In this document: one piece after another, positions 54,716 to 63,903 of the stretch
Layout: each line of letters begins with the position of its first letter
Position numbering within the stretch: position 1 is the stretch's first letter
NCBI GenBank assembly: GCA_034231615.1
Contig: CM067307.1
Location: 7,433,013-7,497,012 of the forward strand
Reading direction: 5' to 3'
From: Meghimatium bilineatum
Lineage: Eukaryota > Mollusca > Gastropoda > Stylommatophora > Philomycidae
Length of the DNA: 64,000 nucleotides
Notes under the pieces: model-generated
Told to the model about the DNA's origin: nothing
Seen by the model: the letters and a program-made list of their open reading frames with translations, nothing else
Databases searched by the model: none
Translations under genes and position numbers: made by a program

Positions 54716-57700
54716 GACCCATAAATGGTCAGGGTTGCAGATGTGCCACAATGGTTGTAGATGGAGGTATCAGAAAATAGGCCCCCAAACATCTCCATTT
54801 TCAGGCATTTGTAGGAATGTAGACAAATCACGCCCAGGTCATTCCTTGATGTTATCAATCCAGGATTTTTCCTTAATTACCTTTTTCCTTCTACCCTCTA
54901 CTGTTCCTTGCAAAATAATTTTAGAAAATGAGTCTCGTGTCTCGTTACCCCGACAAAGACGGATATGTCGGGCCATTGGCACAAATAATACGGCTACACA
55001 ACGCATTTCCATTCTCTGGACTACATCCTGCTAGAAATCTAGTAGGACAATGGTCTTGCTACAAGGGAGATCCAGCAGGAGTTTGAGAATGAACGATGAA
55101 GAAGAAGAAGAGTGTCTCGTTACATGTCCGAATCAAGCAAGTTTATACCGTTTGACCACTTCGAAAAGTGGTTCTTGATAACCTGCTAGTTTGTTTATTG
55201 CGACTGGACGAATACATTTGTCTTGTATTCTACATAGCTAATTCTTAACAAACATATGTAGCGATTGTTTTGAAAAGCCCGAATCATTATTTCCGTGTCT
55301 ACATTGAGTGTCCAGGTTTCACATTGTATAATTCTCTTTAGCCATCTCTAATTCTAATGTTGGTGTAATATCGCTGTTGTGAATGTAGAAAAATTGTATT
55401 TGTTTTCTTTTCGAAGAACCTTGAAAATCCTGTTGGGCGTAAAAGTTGTATTATAACATTTTTTTTTTTTGCATGAATTCTCAAGGACAAGTTGTGAATA
55501 ATCTGAATGTCGACCTTCCTCTCTTGCACAACCTAGGACACGGGAAAGAATGACAAGTGCATCTCTCATATTTGCTGATAATATTTTTGCGTTGTTTCAA
55601 TTTTTACTGTCTCACTTTTTGCCATATCATTCAAAGGACATACCTGGAAGGGGCAAGAATCCAGTGACAGGTTTCTATATGACCTCAGCACTAGGGGACT
55701 TAGTTGGTGCTTGTTTCATTTTCTCATTGATTATTTCCCCTATCATTGACATGAAGTTTTGAAACAGATGTGTTCGGTTGCCCTTATAACAAACCTTATT
55801 TCACTACAATCTAAAGCAGTTAGTATTTGTTAATCTTTCTTTAGTAGGCACCAGCCATTGGATCCTTGTTAGTTACATCATCGCGCACGGCCATTACAAA
55901 AATATAAGATTGGAAGTCCAGACTAGCCTGTTTGTTAAATGGGGAATTCACGATTCTTGCTGAGACACGAGACTTTCAACCTAAGACCGAAGTCTAGGTT
56001 GTTAAACCGGACCATTATAGTTACCAGGAGGTAATGGCGACTGGATTACCAAAACCGTGACATCCACTATATTTTTTATTGTTGTAAAGCAACGACAGAA
56101 CCAAATTGGAATAAGGTCCGTGGCTGAAAGAATCGTAGCTCACCTTAAGAAGTACATTTTATTCAACCAAAATACAGATTTTTGAATATACCTAAAAGGC
56201 TTTGTGATAACTCTTACTTTACTTTTGTTCATCTCCCCCTTGTGTTTTAAACGACACAAGATGGAGATACAAGAGATTTCGGTACAGTACAAGTCGACGT
56301 ATAGTCGTATTATTTCCCATGTCTATGTGTGTAAATTTCATGTTAATCATTTAATAATTTAAATATTAATTTACTCTAGGGTTAGGGTTAGGATTGTTGT
56401 GTTTTAAATAACTAACCCGCTGAAGACGAATGTATCATGCCATTAGCGAAAAATAAAACGGCGACACGACGCATTTTCATTCTCTAGACTGGAAATCCTG
56501 CTGGAAATCTTGTAGGGTCATTGTTCTGCTTCAAGAGAGATCCAGCGGGAGTTTGAGAATGAACGATGAAGAAGAAGAAGTAACCCTAACACGAACCCTA
56601 AATAAATAAATATTTCAATTATTAAATAATGAACATGAAATTTACAAACATAGACAAGGGAAATAATTAAGCATATGGTGGCGTCTACTTGTACTGTACC
56701 GAGATTTCTACCAGAATTTCGTTGGCATCAAGTGCGTTCAACCACCTAACAAACATTAGGAAATAAAAAATAGTAGCAAACATTCCAAACTACGACTGTT
56801 CTACTCCAATGTAGTATCCGTATTAGCATACGGTTGCGAAAGTTGGAAAATAACAAAAACAATGAAAAGAAAATTGAATTCATTTTAAAATATATGTCGC
56901 AGAAAACGCTTAAATATTGATTGGAAAGAATTCAAGTCAAACAAGCAAGTAAGAGAAGACACCAATATGTTTATCCAATAATAAGAATAAAATTATGGAC
57001 TTATATTCTTCTTCAGCGTTCATTCTGAAACTGGTAATGGGTCTCTTGCAGCAGGACAATGGTCTTACTAGATTTTCAGAAGGATGTAGTCCAGAGAATT
57101 AAAATACGTTGTGTCGCCTTTTTATTTGTGCCAGTGGTTCTTCGGTGGAATGGACTTAAATAGGACATGTACTGAGAATTAATGAAAACAGAATGCCGCC
57201 AGGAGAATTAAAAGGGTTCCCAGATGACCTAAAAAAAGAAGGAATACCAAGAGAGACTCTTCTTCACAGAATAACCGTCAAAGAAGGTGTAACTATGGGT
57301 CTCAACAATATGCAATAATTACACACACACAGCATTATATCGCTAGAACTGATGAGTTCTGGTTTCTGTCCTATACATCGTATTTGGCAATGAAGAAACC
57401 CTATATAGACATGTGTCTTGCAGCGCAATGACCCTGAAAAGTGATTGACTTCCCGAAAAGAATACGTTGGATTGCTAGAAAGGTAGTAGCTAGAAAGACA
57501 GACTTGGTAAGTTTTGTTAAGTAAAATATACCTCTAATGATAATGTATGACCCTCTCAACCGCAGACATTAGTCCAATTTGGTTATATCATGACAATCAA
57601 AAAAATGTAATACTGCTGTAAAACTGTATGAAAATAGTGCTTACGTAGAACTCAGGTAATGCCGTCTTACTGTGTGATCACTAACACACTATTACTATCG

Positions 57701-60700
57701 GATGCTGACGTGAATGAATATACACAACAGTACACAAGAAATAATGGACTTTTCGACCAGACGGCTTTTATCAAGATGACAGGCTCACAACACCAACATA
57801 CGACGTGTAGATATGACACAACGACACACTAATGTGTCCGACGAAATGTGGATGAGAGATACCGAACGGATAGTAACAGAAAAAAATACATAAAAACGTA
57901 AATACTTGTGGAAACCAAATGAGCAAAAAGATGACGTAAATAGACGGAACAAAATGAACAAAGACAAATACCACACTGACCGAGAACTAAACACAGAATT
58001 GGTCGGAGTTAATTCCAAAAACCTTGAGAGTACCAAAAAAAAAAAGAATTTCAAGAACGATTTTCACAATTTGATCTACTCAGCCGTTAACCTGAGGTCT
58101 GATAACAATGCAGAAAAATAAAATGAGGAAGGGGAGTAATTATTCGAATGAAAAGTTAAAGATAATGATAAAATATTAAAGTAGAAGAGGGGAAAAAGAA
58201 AAACCAGAAGGAAAAGACGAGGAAGAAAAAACGTACACACGTAGCTGGACATAAAATGAGACATAACTGCAAGAATATTTTAAAAAACGATGTCCTTTCA
58301 AACATGACTGCAACCTTGAAAAACAAAAGGAATGAAGAAATGCCAAGGACAAATTCGAAGTATTTTCGCAATTTTTACGCTATTCAAAACTCAAATTTGA
58401 TTTCTAGCAGGTCATTGAACGAATGTGTTGGTGTCTTGTCCTCCGTCAGTCGAAACCACAAATTTCAGATTCCTATCTCGACCAAAGAACCGTAACAATA
58501 CGGTAGGCATAAGGCCTACTCTCAAAGAACTAGTATTAGGAAGTGACACATGCATTTTGTTTCCTGGAAAGATGTGTGAAGCTGTAAGGAAACTTTGCCG
58601 CCAATTTTACCTCATTTCATGATAATGATCATCATCACGTGACATATTCTTTCCAGAACGGTGTCTTTGCAATTGATGTCCTGAACCAGACTCTATCCTG
58701 TGCTAATCTGCCTGCATCCTCCAATGATATCTTCATACAGTCTTTGATGTCATCTGTCCATCTCCCTCTAGATCTACCTCTTCTTCTACACCCCATAATT
58801 CTTCCCTCTAATATGCGTCTTTCCATGCCGTTGTGTCTTTTTATATGTCATCATTACTTGGTTTCCACAATTCCGAGTGCCCTCATCAGTAGCTTAGTTC
58901 TTCACCATTATTTGGTTTCCACAATTTCGAGTGCCCTCATCAGTAGCTTAGTTCTTCACCATTATTTGGTTTCCACAATTCGAGTGCCGTCATCATTATT
59001 TGGTTTCCACAATTCCGAGTGCCCTCATCAGTAGCTTAGTTCTTCACCATTATTTGGTTTCCACAATTCCGAGTGCCCTCATCAGTAGCTTAGTTCTTCA
59101 TCATTATTTGGTTTCCACAATTCCGAGTGCCCTCATCAGTAGCTTAGTTCTTCATCATTATTTGGTTTCCACAATTCGAGTGCCGTCATCATTATTTGGT
59201 TTCCACAATTCCGAGTGCCCTCATCAGTAGCTTAGTTCTTCACTATTATTTGGTTTCCACAATTTGAGTGCCCTCATCAGTAGCTTAGTTCTTCACCATT
59301 ATTTGGTTTCCACAATTCCGAGTGCCCTCATCAGTAGCTTAGTTCTTCATCATTATTTAGTTTCCACAATTCCGAGTGCCGTCATCAGTAGCTTAGTTCT
59401 TCATCATTATTTAGTTTCCACAATTCTGAGTGCCCCCATCAGTAGCTTAGTTCTTCACCATTATTTGGTTTCCACAATTCCGAGTGCCCTCATCAGTAGC
59501 TTAGTTCTTCACCATTATTTGGTTTCCACAATTCCGAGTGCCCTCATCAGTAGCTTAGTTCTTCACCATTATTTGGTTTCCACAATTCCGAGTGCCCTCA
59601 TCAGTAGCTTAGTTCTTCACCATTATTTGGTTTCCACAATTCCGAGTGCCCTCATCAGTAGCTTAGTTCTTCATCATTATTTGGTTTCCACAATTCCGAG
59701 TGCCCTCATCAGTAGCTTAGTTCTTCATCATTATTTGGTTTCCACAATTCGAGTGCCGTCATCATTATTTGGTTTCCACAATTCCGAGTGCCCTCATCAG
59801 TAGCTTAGTTCTTCACTATTATTTGGTTTCCACAATTTGAGTGCCCTCATCAGTAGCTTAGTTCTTCACCATTATTTGGTTTCCACAATTCGAGTGCCGT
59901 CATCATTATTTGGTTTCCACAATTCCGAGTGCCCTCATCAGTAGCTTAGTTCTTCACCATTATTTGGTTTCCACAATTCGAGTGCCGTCATCATTATTTG
60001 GTTTCCACAATTCCGAGTTCCCTCATCAGTAGCTTAGTTCTTCACCATTATTTGGTTTCCACAATTCCGAGTGCCCTCATCAGTAGCTTAGTTCTTCACC
60101 ATTAATTGGTTTCCACAATTCCGAGTGCCCTCATCAGTAGCTTAATTCTTCACCATTAATTGGTTTCCACAATTCCGAGTGCCATCATCAGTAGCTTAGT
60201 TCTTCACCATTAATTGGTTTCCACAATTCCGAGTGCCATCATCAGTAGCTTAGTTCTTCACCATTAATTGGTTTCCACAATTCCGAGTGCCATCATCAGT
60301 AGCTTAATTCTTCACCATTAATTGGTTTCCACAATTCCGAGTGCCCTCATCAGTAGCTTAGTTCTTCATCATTATTTGGTTTCCACAATTCGAGTGCCGT
60401 CATCATTATTTGGTTTCCACAATTCCGAGTGCCCTCATCAGTAGCTTAGTTCTTCACCATTATTTGGTTTCCACAATTTGAGTGCCCTCATCAGTAGCTT
60501 AGTTCTTCACCATTATTTGGTTTCCACAATTCGAGTGCCGTCATCATTATTTAGTTTCCACAATTCCGAGTGCCCTCATCAGTAGCTTAGTTCTTCACCA
60601 TTATTTGGTTTCCACAATTCCGAGTGCCCTCATCAGTAGCTTAGTTCTTCACCATTAATTGGTTTCCACAATTCCGAGTGCCCTCATCAGTAGCTTAGTT

Positions 60701-63700
60701 CTTCATCATTATTTAGTTTCCACAATTCCGAGTTCCCTCATCAGTAGCTTAGTTCTTCGCCATTATTTGGTTTCCACAATTCCGAGTGCCCTCATCAGTA
60801 GCTTAGTTCTTCACCATTATTTGGTTTCCACAATTCCGAGTACCCTCACCAGTGACTTCCGCTGCTTTAGCTTTGGTTCGAATTATGAAAACGTAGCTGA
60901 TGTCCAGAATTTCTGTGAGCGAATTTAGCGTTTGGATGATGGGTTTTAGTTCGTGGCCGAATGGTTAAAGCTCCGGTCTCTGAATCCTGGTGGCTCAGAA
61001 AAGAACTGGATTTTTTTCTGTCCGATGAAAATTTAAAAATTCACCCTGTATAGTCATGACAACTCTGTCCTGCAGCCGTTATTTTTGTAACACATTATGT
61101 AGATTCTTCCTGCATTCCTTAACAGGAAAGTTCGCAGAAATGTAATTAAGATGCATTTTTTAATTACCATCTATCATTCCACAATTCTTTGTTTCGTAGT
61201 CTTAGCTACCGTTCATTTTTCCACTCTCATATTTTGAATTTTCATTCTCTCTTCCCCCCCCCCCCCCCATTATTTTAATCCACCCTCTGTTCCACTCTCT
61301 GGTCGTCTTCTTATCCCCTCGTTGTGCTCCCGTCTTTAATCCCCCCCTCTCTTTCTCTCTCTCTCTCTTTCTCTCTCTAACCATTGTACCTCCATGCATC
61401 TCTCTACGTACATATTCCTAATCTTTATTTTTATACCCGAATATTTTCTTTTCAGATCGCTGCGGTGTTTTGGCGACGCCTCTGATTATTGGAGGTCACA
61501 AATCAAGGAAAGGTCAATGGCCCTGGCAAGTGTCGCTTCAAATAGTGTCGTCAACCACACCATGGCATAGATGTGGGGGAGTATTAGTCCACTCGAGATG
61601 GGTACTCACGGCAGCCCATTGCATGGAGGGGTAAGTCTCGTCTATTATTTATTGCGTATCCAAGCCTTTTACTAGATAGGAGTCTTGGGGTCTGTGTTAT
61701 TCATCTTGATGGAACAACGGTCAGTAAATTAGTGTGGCTAGTCAACACGATAATACAGACCAAGGATGTTTTGAAGCTGAATCGGTTGTAGTCAATAATA
61801 ATTAAATATTAACAAAGCTACTGAAAGATACTGCACAGTGTACATGTCACCTGATGGTAGTCGTGTTACTTAAAAAAGTATTTCCTTCATTTAAAAAGTA
61901 TTTTTTGGTGACATTTTTGGGGGTTTTTTTGGTGATATTTTTGTATATTTTGTTGGTGGATATTTATTGGTAATATGTTTTGGTAATATATTTTGAAATT
62001 TTTTGGTGATATTTTTGGTAAATCTTTTTTTGGGTAATATTTTTTGGTGATATCTTTTTGGTAATTTTTTGGGGTGATATTTTTGGTAACAATTTGTGGT
62101 AATACATATTATTTTCTACAAATGTAAGTGTTGGACAATTACAGCGGAAATATATTTTTGAAAAGAAATTTAAAAGACAGGTATAGCGTATCAGCTCTAC
62201 AGGAATAAAGTTCGCGTGGTGCTGGGGACAAAGTGGAGCAAAGAATAACGATATTGTTATATGCAAGATTTGTCTTAAGAGGAAGGTTTTGGGAGTGTAG
62301 AGTTGACTGTATCATCCTATAGAAGGTTATAGTGGCCGATATTGTATGCTGAAGTCGGATTTGTCATGCAGAAATGTGCAGATGTTGCAGATAAACTGTA
62401 TACCATGGCACAACGCAGTCCGATCTCTGGACTACATTCTGGTCATCTGCGGGAGTTTGAGAATGAGAGAAGAAGACGATAAAAGAACATAAAGCCAATG
62501 CATTTGCTAGGCACACAAAAAACGCCTCGCCCGTGTCCTTCCGTGACCCGAAAGGGAAGTAAAGAATAGTAACAATGTTTACCTTCCATTAATGTTGTAA
62601 GAAGCGACTAAGGAGGTTTTGGGATGAAGTTGGCTGCCACATTCTATATATGGTCAAATGAACCCAGAAGCCATACTTCAGAAATAGGATGTGTCTGGTC
62701 GAAAAGCGCGGATATCGCAGCTAAGCTGCAAACCATGACACGGCACATTCCGTTTTTCGAACTACATCCCGTTAATTTGCAGGAGTTTGAGAACGATCGC
62801 AGAAGAAACAGAAAATAAACATTCATCCAGATCAACAAGAACAACTGGCAACTGAAAAACATAGCAAACGTGTGTGGTTTGGGCAGGTTGTAACAGATTC
62901 TGTAGTTGAATTACTGAGGTGTTACCCGGACTCGTAATTCGTATATGGTCTCTAAGGCATGTTAAATTTGGGGAGGGGTGAGGGAGTTACGGATGCATTT
63001 TTAATCCCAAAAGGGGATTGTTGCACACACTTCTGGGTCAACTAAAACAGAAGAAACTGAATAGGAAATGCATTCCGTAAGATTACTTCTTGCCGTCATT
63101 TATTTCATTGCTATCCTGATTCAGACACAGATTCGTTAGGCAGGTCATTTGGTACATATGCCAAACCATCGCCTGCCAAAGATACTTCTCTATGGTGAGC
63201 TTGAGAAGGGTGAACGATCTCAAGGTGGCCAAAATAAGCTAGCGCTTATCTTTAACAAGCACGGACTTGTTAAAGACCCCACCGAAAGCTGAAAATATAC
63301 CAAGATACATGAGAAGAACTTGCATAAAAGATATCTACATGGCGCTCTACAGTAAAAAAGAGCACATGGTCGTGTGAAGAGAGGAGAAATGCTGCAGCCC
63401 AATAACATAGAGTAGCTAGAAAGTCACAGATGGACCAAAATTCCCTACAGTCGTCATTCCATGTTCAAAATGTCCAAGGACATTTACAACTCGAATAGGG
63501 CTCATTAGCCATCTACGAACTATTATGCATGGTCATAATTCTAACTGAATTTTTAAAATTAGATGTAAAAATAGTCATCATCAATTGTGATAGACGAACG
63601 AACATTTCATTTTGTCTGTGAGTGTTCTGTAAGCCACACAAAAAAAACGGTGTCATCATTTCAGCTACTTTTTGCCTATTTGTTTTATAAAACACACATA

Positions 63701-63898
63701 CTATCCTTAATATCCCATTTTCCCTTGCTGGTTCCAGCCAAATGTCATGCTATACTAATGATTGTGTGACCTCTGTTTCAATTGTTTCACAGACCTTTCT
63801 ACAGTGACACGAGCAACTGGAGAGTTGTGATGGCAGATTATGATCTGAACTCTGTGTCTGGGAATGAGATATATAGGGATATTGTCAGAGTTATCAGT
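41506..63898 (+). CDS. Mosaic serine protease: signal/anchor, chitin-binding type-2 domain, long linker, trypsin-like S1 domain (5' part, continues past window)
   Basis: Three exons (41506-45598, 61456-61630, 63793-63898) join in frame. Seen in order: a 195-residue N-terminal stretch; a hydrophobic segment at about 198-214 preceded by RWTHAWRFR, which could be a type II membrane anchor or a late signal peptide; a chitin-binding type-2 (peritrophin-A) domain with Cys at 229, 247, 253, 263, 277 and 287; about 1070 residues of hydrophilic Asn/Lys/Ser/Thr-rich linker ending in a Thr-rich part near 1310-1345; then CG and an S1 domain start (IIGG at 1375-1378, WPWQVSL, LTAAHC with His1419). Related insect proteins of the Tequila/Stubble type act in extracellular matrix or cuticle. 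The catalytic Asp and Ser exons are outside the window. The residue before IIGG is Leu rather than Arg or Lys. Confidence 0.9.
45663..45825 (+). repeat. 32-bp tandem repeat, 5 units in an A-B-A-B-B pattern
   Basis: GATCTGTCTGTCTAGT starts each 32-bp unit (45666, 45698, 45730, 45762, 45794). Two unit types alternate (GTAGCTGTTCTCTG and GTGACTTTTCTCTG). It begins 65 bp after the exon 1 donor of the protease. Confidence 0.95.
45810..46025 (-). pseudogene. LINE C-terminal relic
   Basis: The minus frame reads RMNTYWSAARVYSTRMETTI, GRGRPRRGWICGITKVLR and a stop. The G-R-P-R-x-x-W-x-x-x-I block fits non-LTR tails. Confidence 0.55.
46352..46493 (+). repeat. 32-bp tandem repeat, 4.5 units, alternating types
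   Basis: Units start GAGTTGTTAAGTKATAGTAA; GTTATAG and GTGATAG versions alternate. From 46500 to 47530 there are only C-runs and no gene. Confidence 0.95.
47532..47602 (+). mobile_element. SINE family A fragment
   Basis: CTTGTCATACATGTAATAGG and CTACTAAGGAGATTTTTCTG match the 5' half of family A. Between 47600 and 48290 I see only a GGTTCGAAACGTTG motif at 47788 and no gene. Confidence 0.5.
48290..48935 (+). pseudogene. 5'-truncated LINE: RNase H end and zinc-knuckle-like tail
   Basis: An unbroken 200-codon frame reads IVMQWIPDYSNTHGNDKADR (the last RNase H motif with its Asp), IIFRLRAQHVHLNNHLNRIQ, PGCRLCTHPYETVNHHLFEC and a stop. The C-x2-C..H-x4-C arrangement is typical of the C-terminus of RNase H-bearing LINEs. 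The 3' end GACCGCTGGATCAGCAACCA also occurs at three minus-strand sites in the window. From 48936 to 49660 nothing is recognisable beyond a 75-bp dispersed repeat at 49600-49675. Confidence 0.85.
49665..50300 (+). repeat. 19/20-bp minisatellite, about 32 units
   Basis: Units GTGTATTGCTTCAGTGATAA and the same without the last A are mixed along the array. Frames such as YCFSDKCIASVIV are repeat products. Confidence 0.96.
50382..50546 (+). repeat. 55-bp tandem repeat, 3 copies
   Basis: Units start at 50382, 50437 and 50492 with CATCGTCATCGCCTAGAGG. Each contains the palindrome GGTCAGATCACC-like centre. Confidence 0.95.
50645..50735 (+). repeat. 23-bp tandem repeat, 4 units
   Basis: Units TCGTGTTTTAGTGTGTCAGA(TCT). 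Confidence 0.93.
50960..51215 (+). pseudogene. RTE-like C-terminal relic
   Basis: Frames read TVFGHIMRRGKMEHIVTTGK and LKSKRGKGRPREKM. It is the same family as 22400-22615. Confidence 0.7.
51402..51559 (+). CDS. Speculative alternative terminal exon of the protease gene
   Basis: A strong pyrimidine tract ending TTTCTAG at 51401 is followed by 52 codons and a stop. The phase fits exon 1, completing the same split Asp codon and again reading DR, then SESNDKLLNVFTLSR and a basic tail. If used it would give a protein with no protease domain. There is no homology support, and a phase match alone occurs one time in three. Confidence 0.15.
52690..52992 (+). pseudogene. LINE C-terminal relic with AATG tail
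   Basis: Frames read RRWSYIGHVLRADTNRIHYQ, TLRRTILRESKTSN and DRQNWRDLTSARC; it ends AATGAATGAATG. A frameshift lies near 52810. Between 51560 and 52690 I see no gene; an open frame at 51944-52234 has no known motif. Confidence 0.7.
53590..54165 (+). pseudogene. Reverse transcriptase and RNase H relics
   Basis: LLFTDDQGLIYETEDELHRY (53590-53660) is a degraded F-A-D-D box. From 53800 frames read GNERADRLAAHAATTA, RAYILNALREN, QLRTGTVSQSVMK and HLWTCPECSDDDPTTN with a stop. The second part is the family of 6890-7310. They may be two separate insertions. Confidence 0.7.
54640..54716 (+). repeat. (AAT)n microsatellite, about 25 units
   Basis: An uninterrupted AAT run. It is followed at 54720-54936 by the dispersed repeat also found at 2864-3115. 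Confidence 0.98.
54949..55111 (+). mobile_element. SINE family B copy with 12-bp target-site duplication
   Basis: GTGTCTCGTTAC occurs at 54937-54948 and 55112-55123, flanking a copy that runs from CCCGACAAAGACGGATATGT to the GAAGAAGAAG tail. This sets family B at about 163 bp. From 55125 to 56270 nothing else is recognisable. Confidence 0.95.
56273..56708. repeat. Inverted repeat (arms about 120 bp) with a SINE in the loop
   Basis: Left arm 56273-56392 and right arm 56583-56708 are diverged reverse complements (TTTCGGTACAGTACAAGT, GTAAATTTCATGTT, GGGTTAGGGTTAGG). The left arm ends in two TTAGGG-like units. The loop holds a family B SINE. Confidence 0.85.
56415..56581 (+). mobile_element. SINE family B copy in the foldback loop
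   Basis: It has GACGAATGTATCATGCCATT, GACACGACGCATTTTCATTC, GATCCAGCGGGAGTTTGAGA and a GAAGAAGAAG tail. Confidence 0.85.
56740..57400 (+). pseudogene. LINE C-terminal relic with a SINE B inside
   Basis: Broken frames with VSVLAYGCESWKI-like and RINENRMPPGELKGFPDD parts match the tail at 36925-37285. A minus-strand SINE B (57007-57142) interrupts it. Confidence 0.6.
57007..57142 (-). mobile_element. SINE family B copy
   Basis: It starts TTCTTCTTCAGCGTTCATTC and contains CAGGACAATGGTCTTACTAG and GGATGTAGTCCAGAGAAT in reverse sense. From 57400 to 58630 no gene is seen; a minus-strand GGTCGAAAAGTCC motif lies at 57747. Confidence 0.75.
58635..58850 (-). pseudogene. LINE C-terminal relic
   Basis: The minus frame reads KRHNGMERRILEGRIMGCRR, RGRSRGRWTDDIKDCMKISL and EDAGRLAQDRVWFR before a stop. 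It directly abuts the 54-bp array. Confidence 0.75.
58855..60850 (+). repeat. 54-bp minisatellite, about 2 kb, with short 34-bp variants
   Basis: Units hold TTTGGTTTCCACAATTCCGA, GTGCCCTCATCAGTAGCTTA and GTTCTTCACCATTA. Some units lack the AGTAGCTTAGTTCTTC part and are 34 bp. A 54-bp period gives long open frames with an 18-residue repeat; these are repeat products. From 60850 to 61455 there is a tRNA A-box-like GTGGCCGAATGGTTAAAG at 60951, a C-run and a (CT)n run at 61340-61378. Confidence 0.97.
61456..61630 (+). CDS. Protease exon 2: S1 domain start with catalytic His
   Basis: This 175-nt exon follows TTTTCTTTTCAG and ends before GTAAGT. It completes an Asp codon and reads DRCGVLATPLIIGGHKS, then GQWPWQVSL, CGGVLVHSRWVLTAAHC. 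The Cys pair around the His site (1404 and 1420) matches the conserved S1 disulphide. Cys1367 is placed to tie the light chain to the protease domain. Confidence 0.95.
61890..62110 (+). repeat. Degenerate TTTTTGGTGATATTT repeats (protease intron 2)
   Basis: A T/G-rich stretch of loosely repeated TTTTTGGTRATAT units of uneven length. Confidence 0.85.
62213..62484 (+). mobile_element. SINE family A copy
   Basis: A diverged copy with AAAGAATAACGATATTGTTA, GAGGAAGGTTTTGGGAG, CTGAAGTCGGATTTGTCATG, CTCTGGACTACATTCTGG and GAGTTTGAGAATGAGAG. Confidence 0.75.
62525..62815 (+). mobile_element. SINE family A copy
   Basis: It starts TCGCCCGTGTCCTTCCGTGA and has GCGACTAAGGAGGTTTTGGG, GCGGATATCGCAGCTAAGCT, CCATGACACGGCACATTCC and a GCAGAAGAAACAG end. 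Two family A copies lie 40 bp apart here. Confidence 0.8.
63125..63555 (+). pseudogene. RTE-like C-terminal relic with zinc-finger-like end (protease intron 2)
   Basis: Frames read AGHLVHMPNHRLPKILLYGE, ERSQGGQNK and IPCSKCPRTFTTRIGLISHL followed by a stop. The A-G-H..M-P-x-H-R-x-P-K-x-L-L-Y-G-E block and the C-x2-C..I-G-L-x-S-H end define this RTE-like group. Confidence 0.8.
63793..63898 (+). CDS. Protease exon 3: S1 domain continuation
   Basis: This 106-nt exon follows TTGTTTCACAG, completes a Gly codon and encodes PFYSDTSNWRVVMADYDLNS and VSGNEIYRDIVRVIS. The W-R-V-x-x-A/G-x-Y/D-L pattern is typical after the LTAAHC block of S1 proteases. It ends in phase 0 before GTAAGT. The exon with the catalytic Asp should lie beyond 64000. 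Confidence 0.92.
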
Positions 63899-63903
63899 GT
63901 AAG

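Noticed and set aside
54643..54858. Minus-strand frame ending in poly-Tyr
   Set aside because: Made by the AAT microsatellite.
56378..56392. Telomere
   Set aside because: Only two TTAGGG-like units inside an inverted repeat; far too short.
58639..60928. Long open frames of 76-179 codons with an 18-residue repeat (HHYLVSTIPSALISSLVL type)
   Set aside because: They are produced by the 54-bp array, whose period is divisible by three; there is no start context, domain or splice support.
61202..61399. Minus-strand frame rich in Arg and Glu
   Set aside because: It reads through the (CT)n tract and a C-run.
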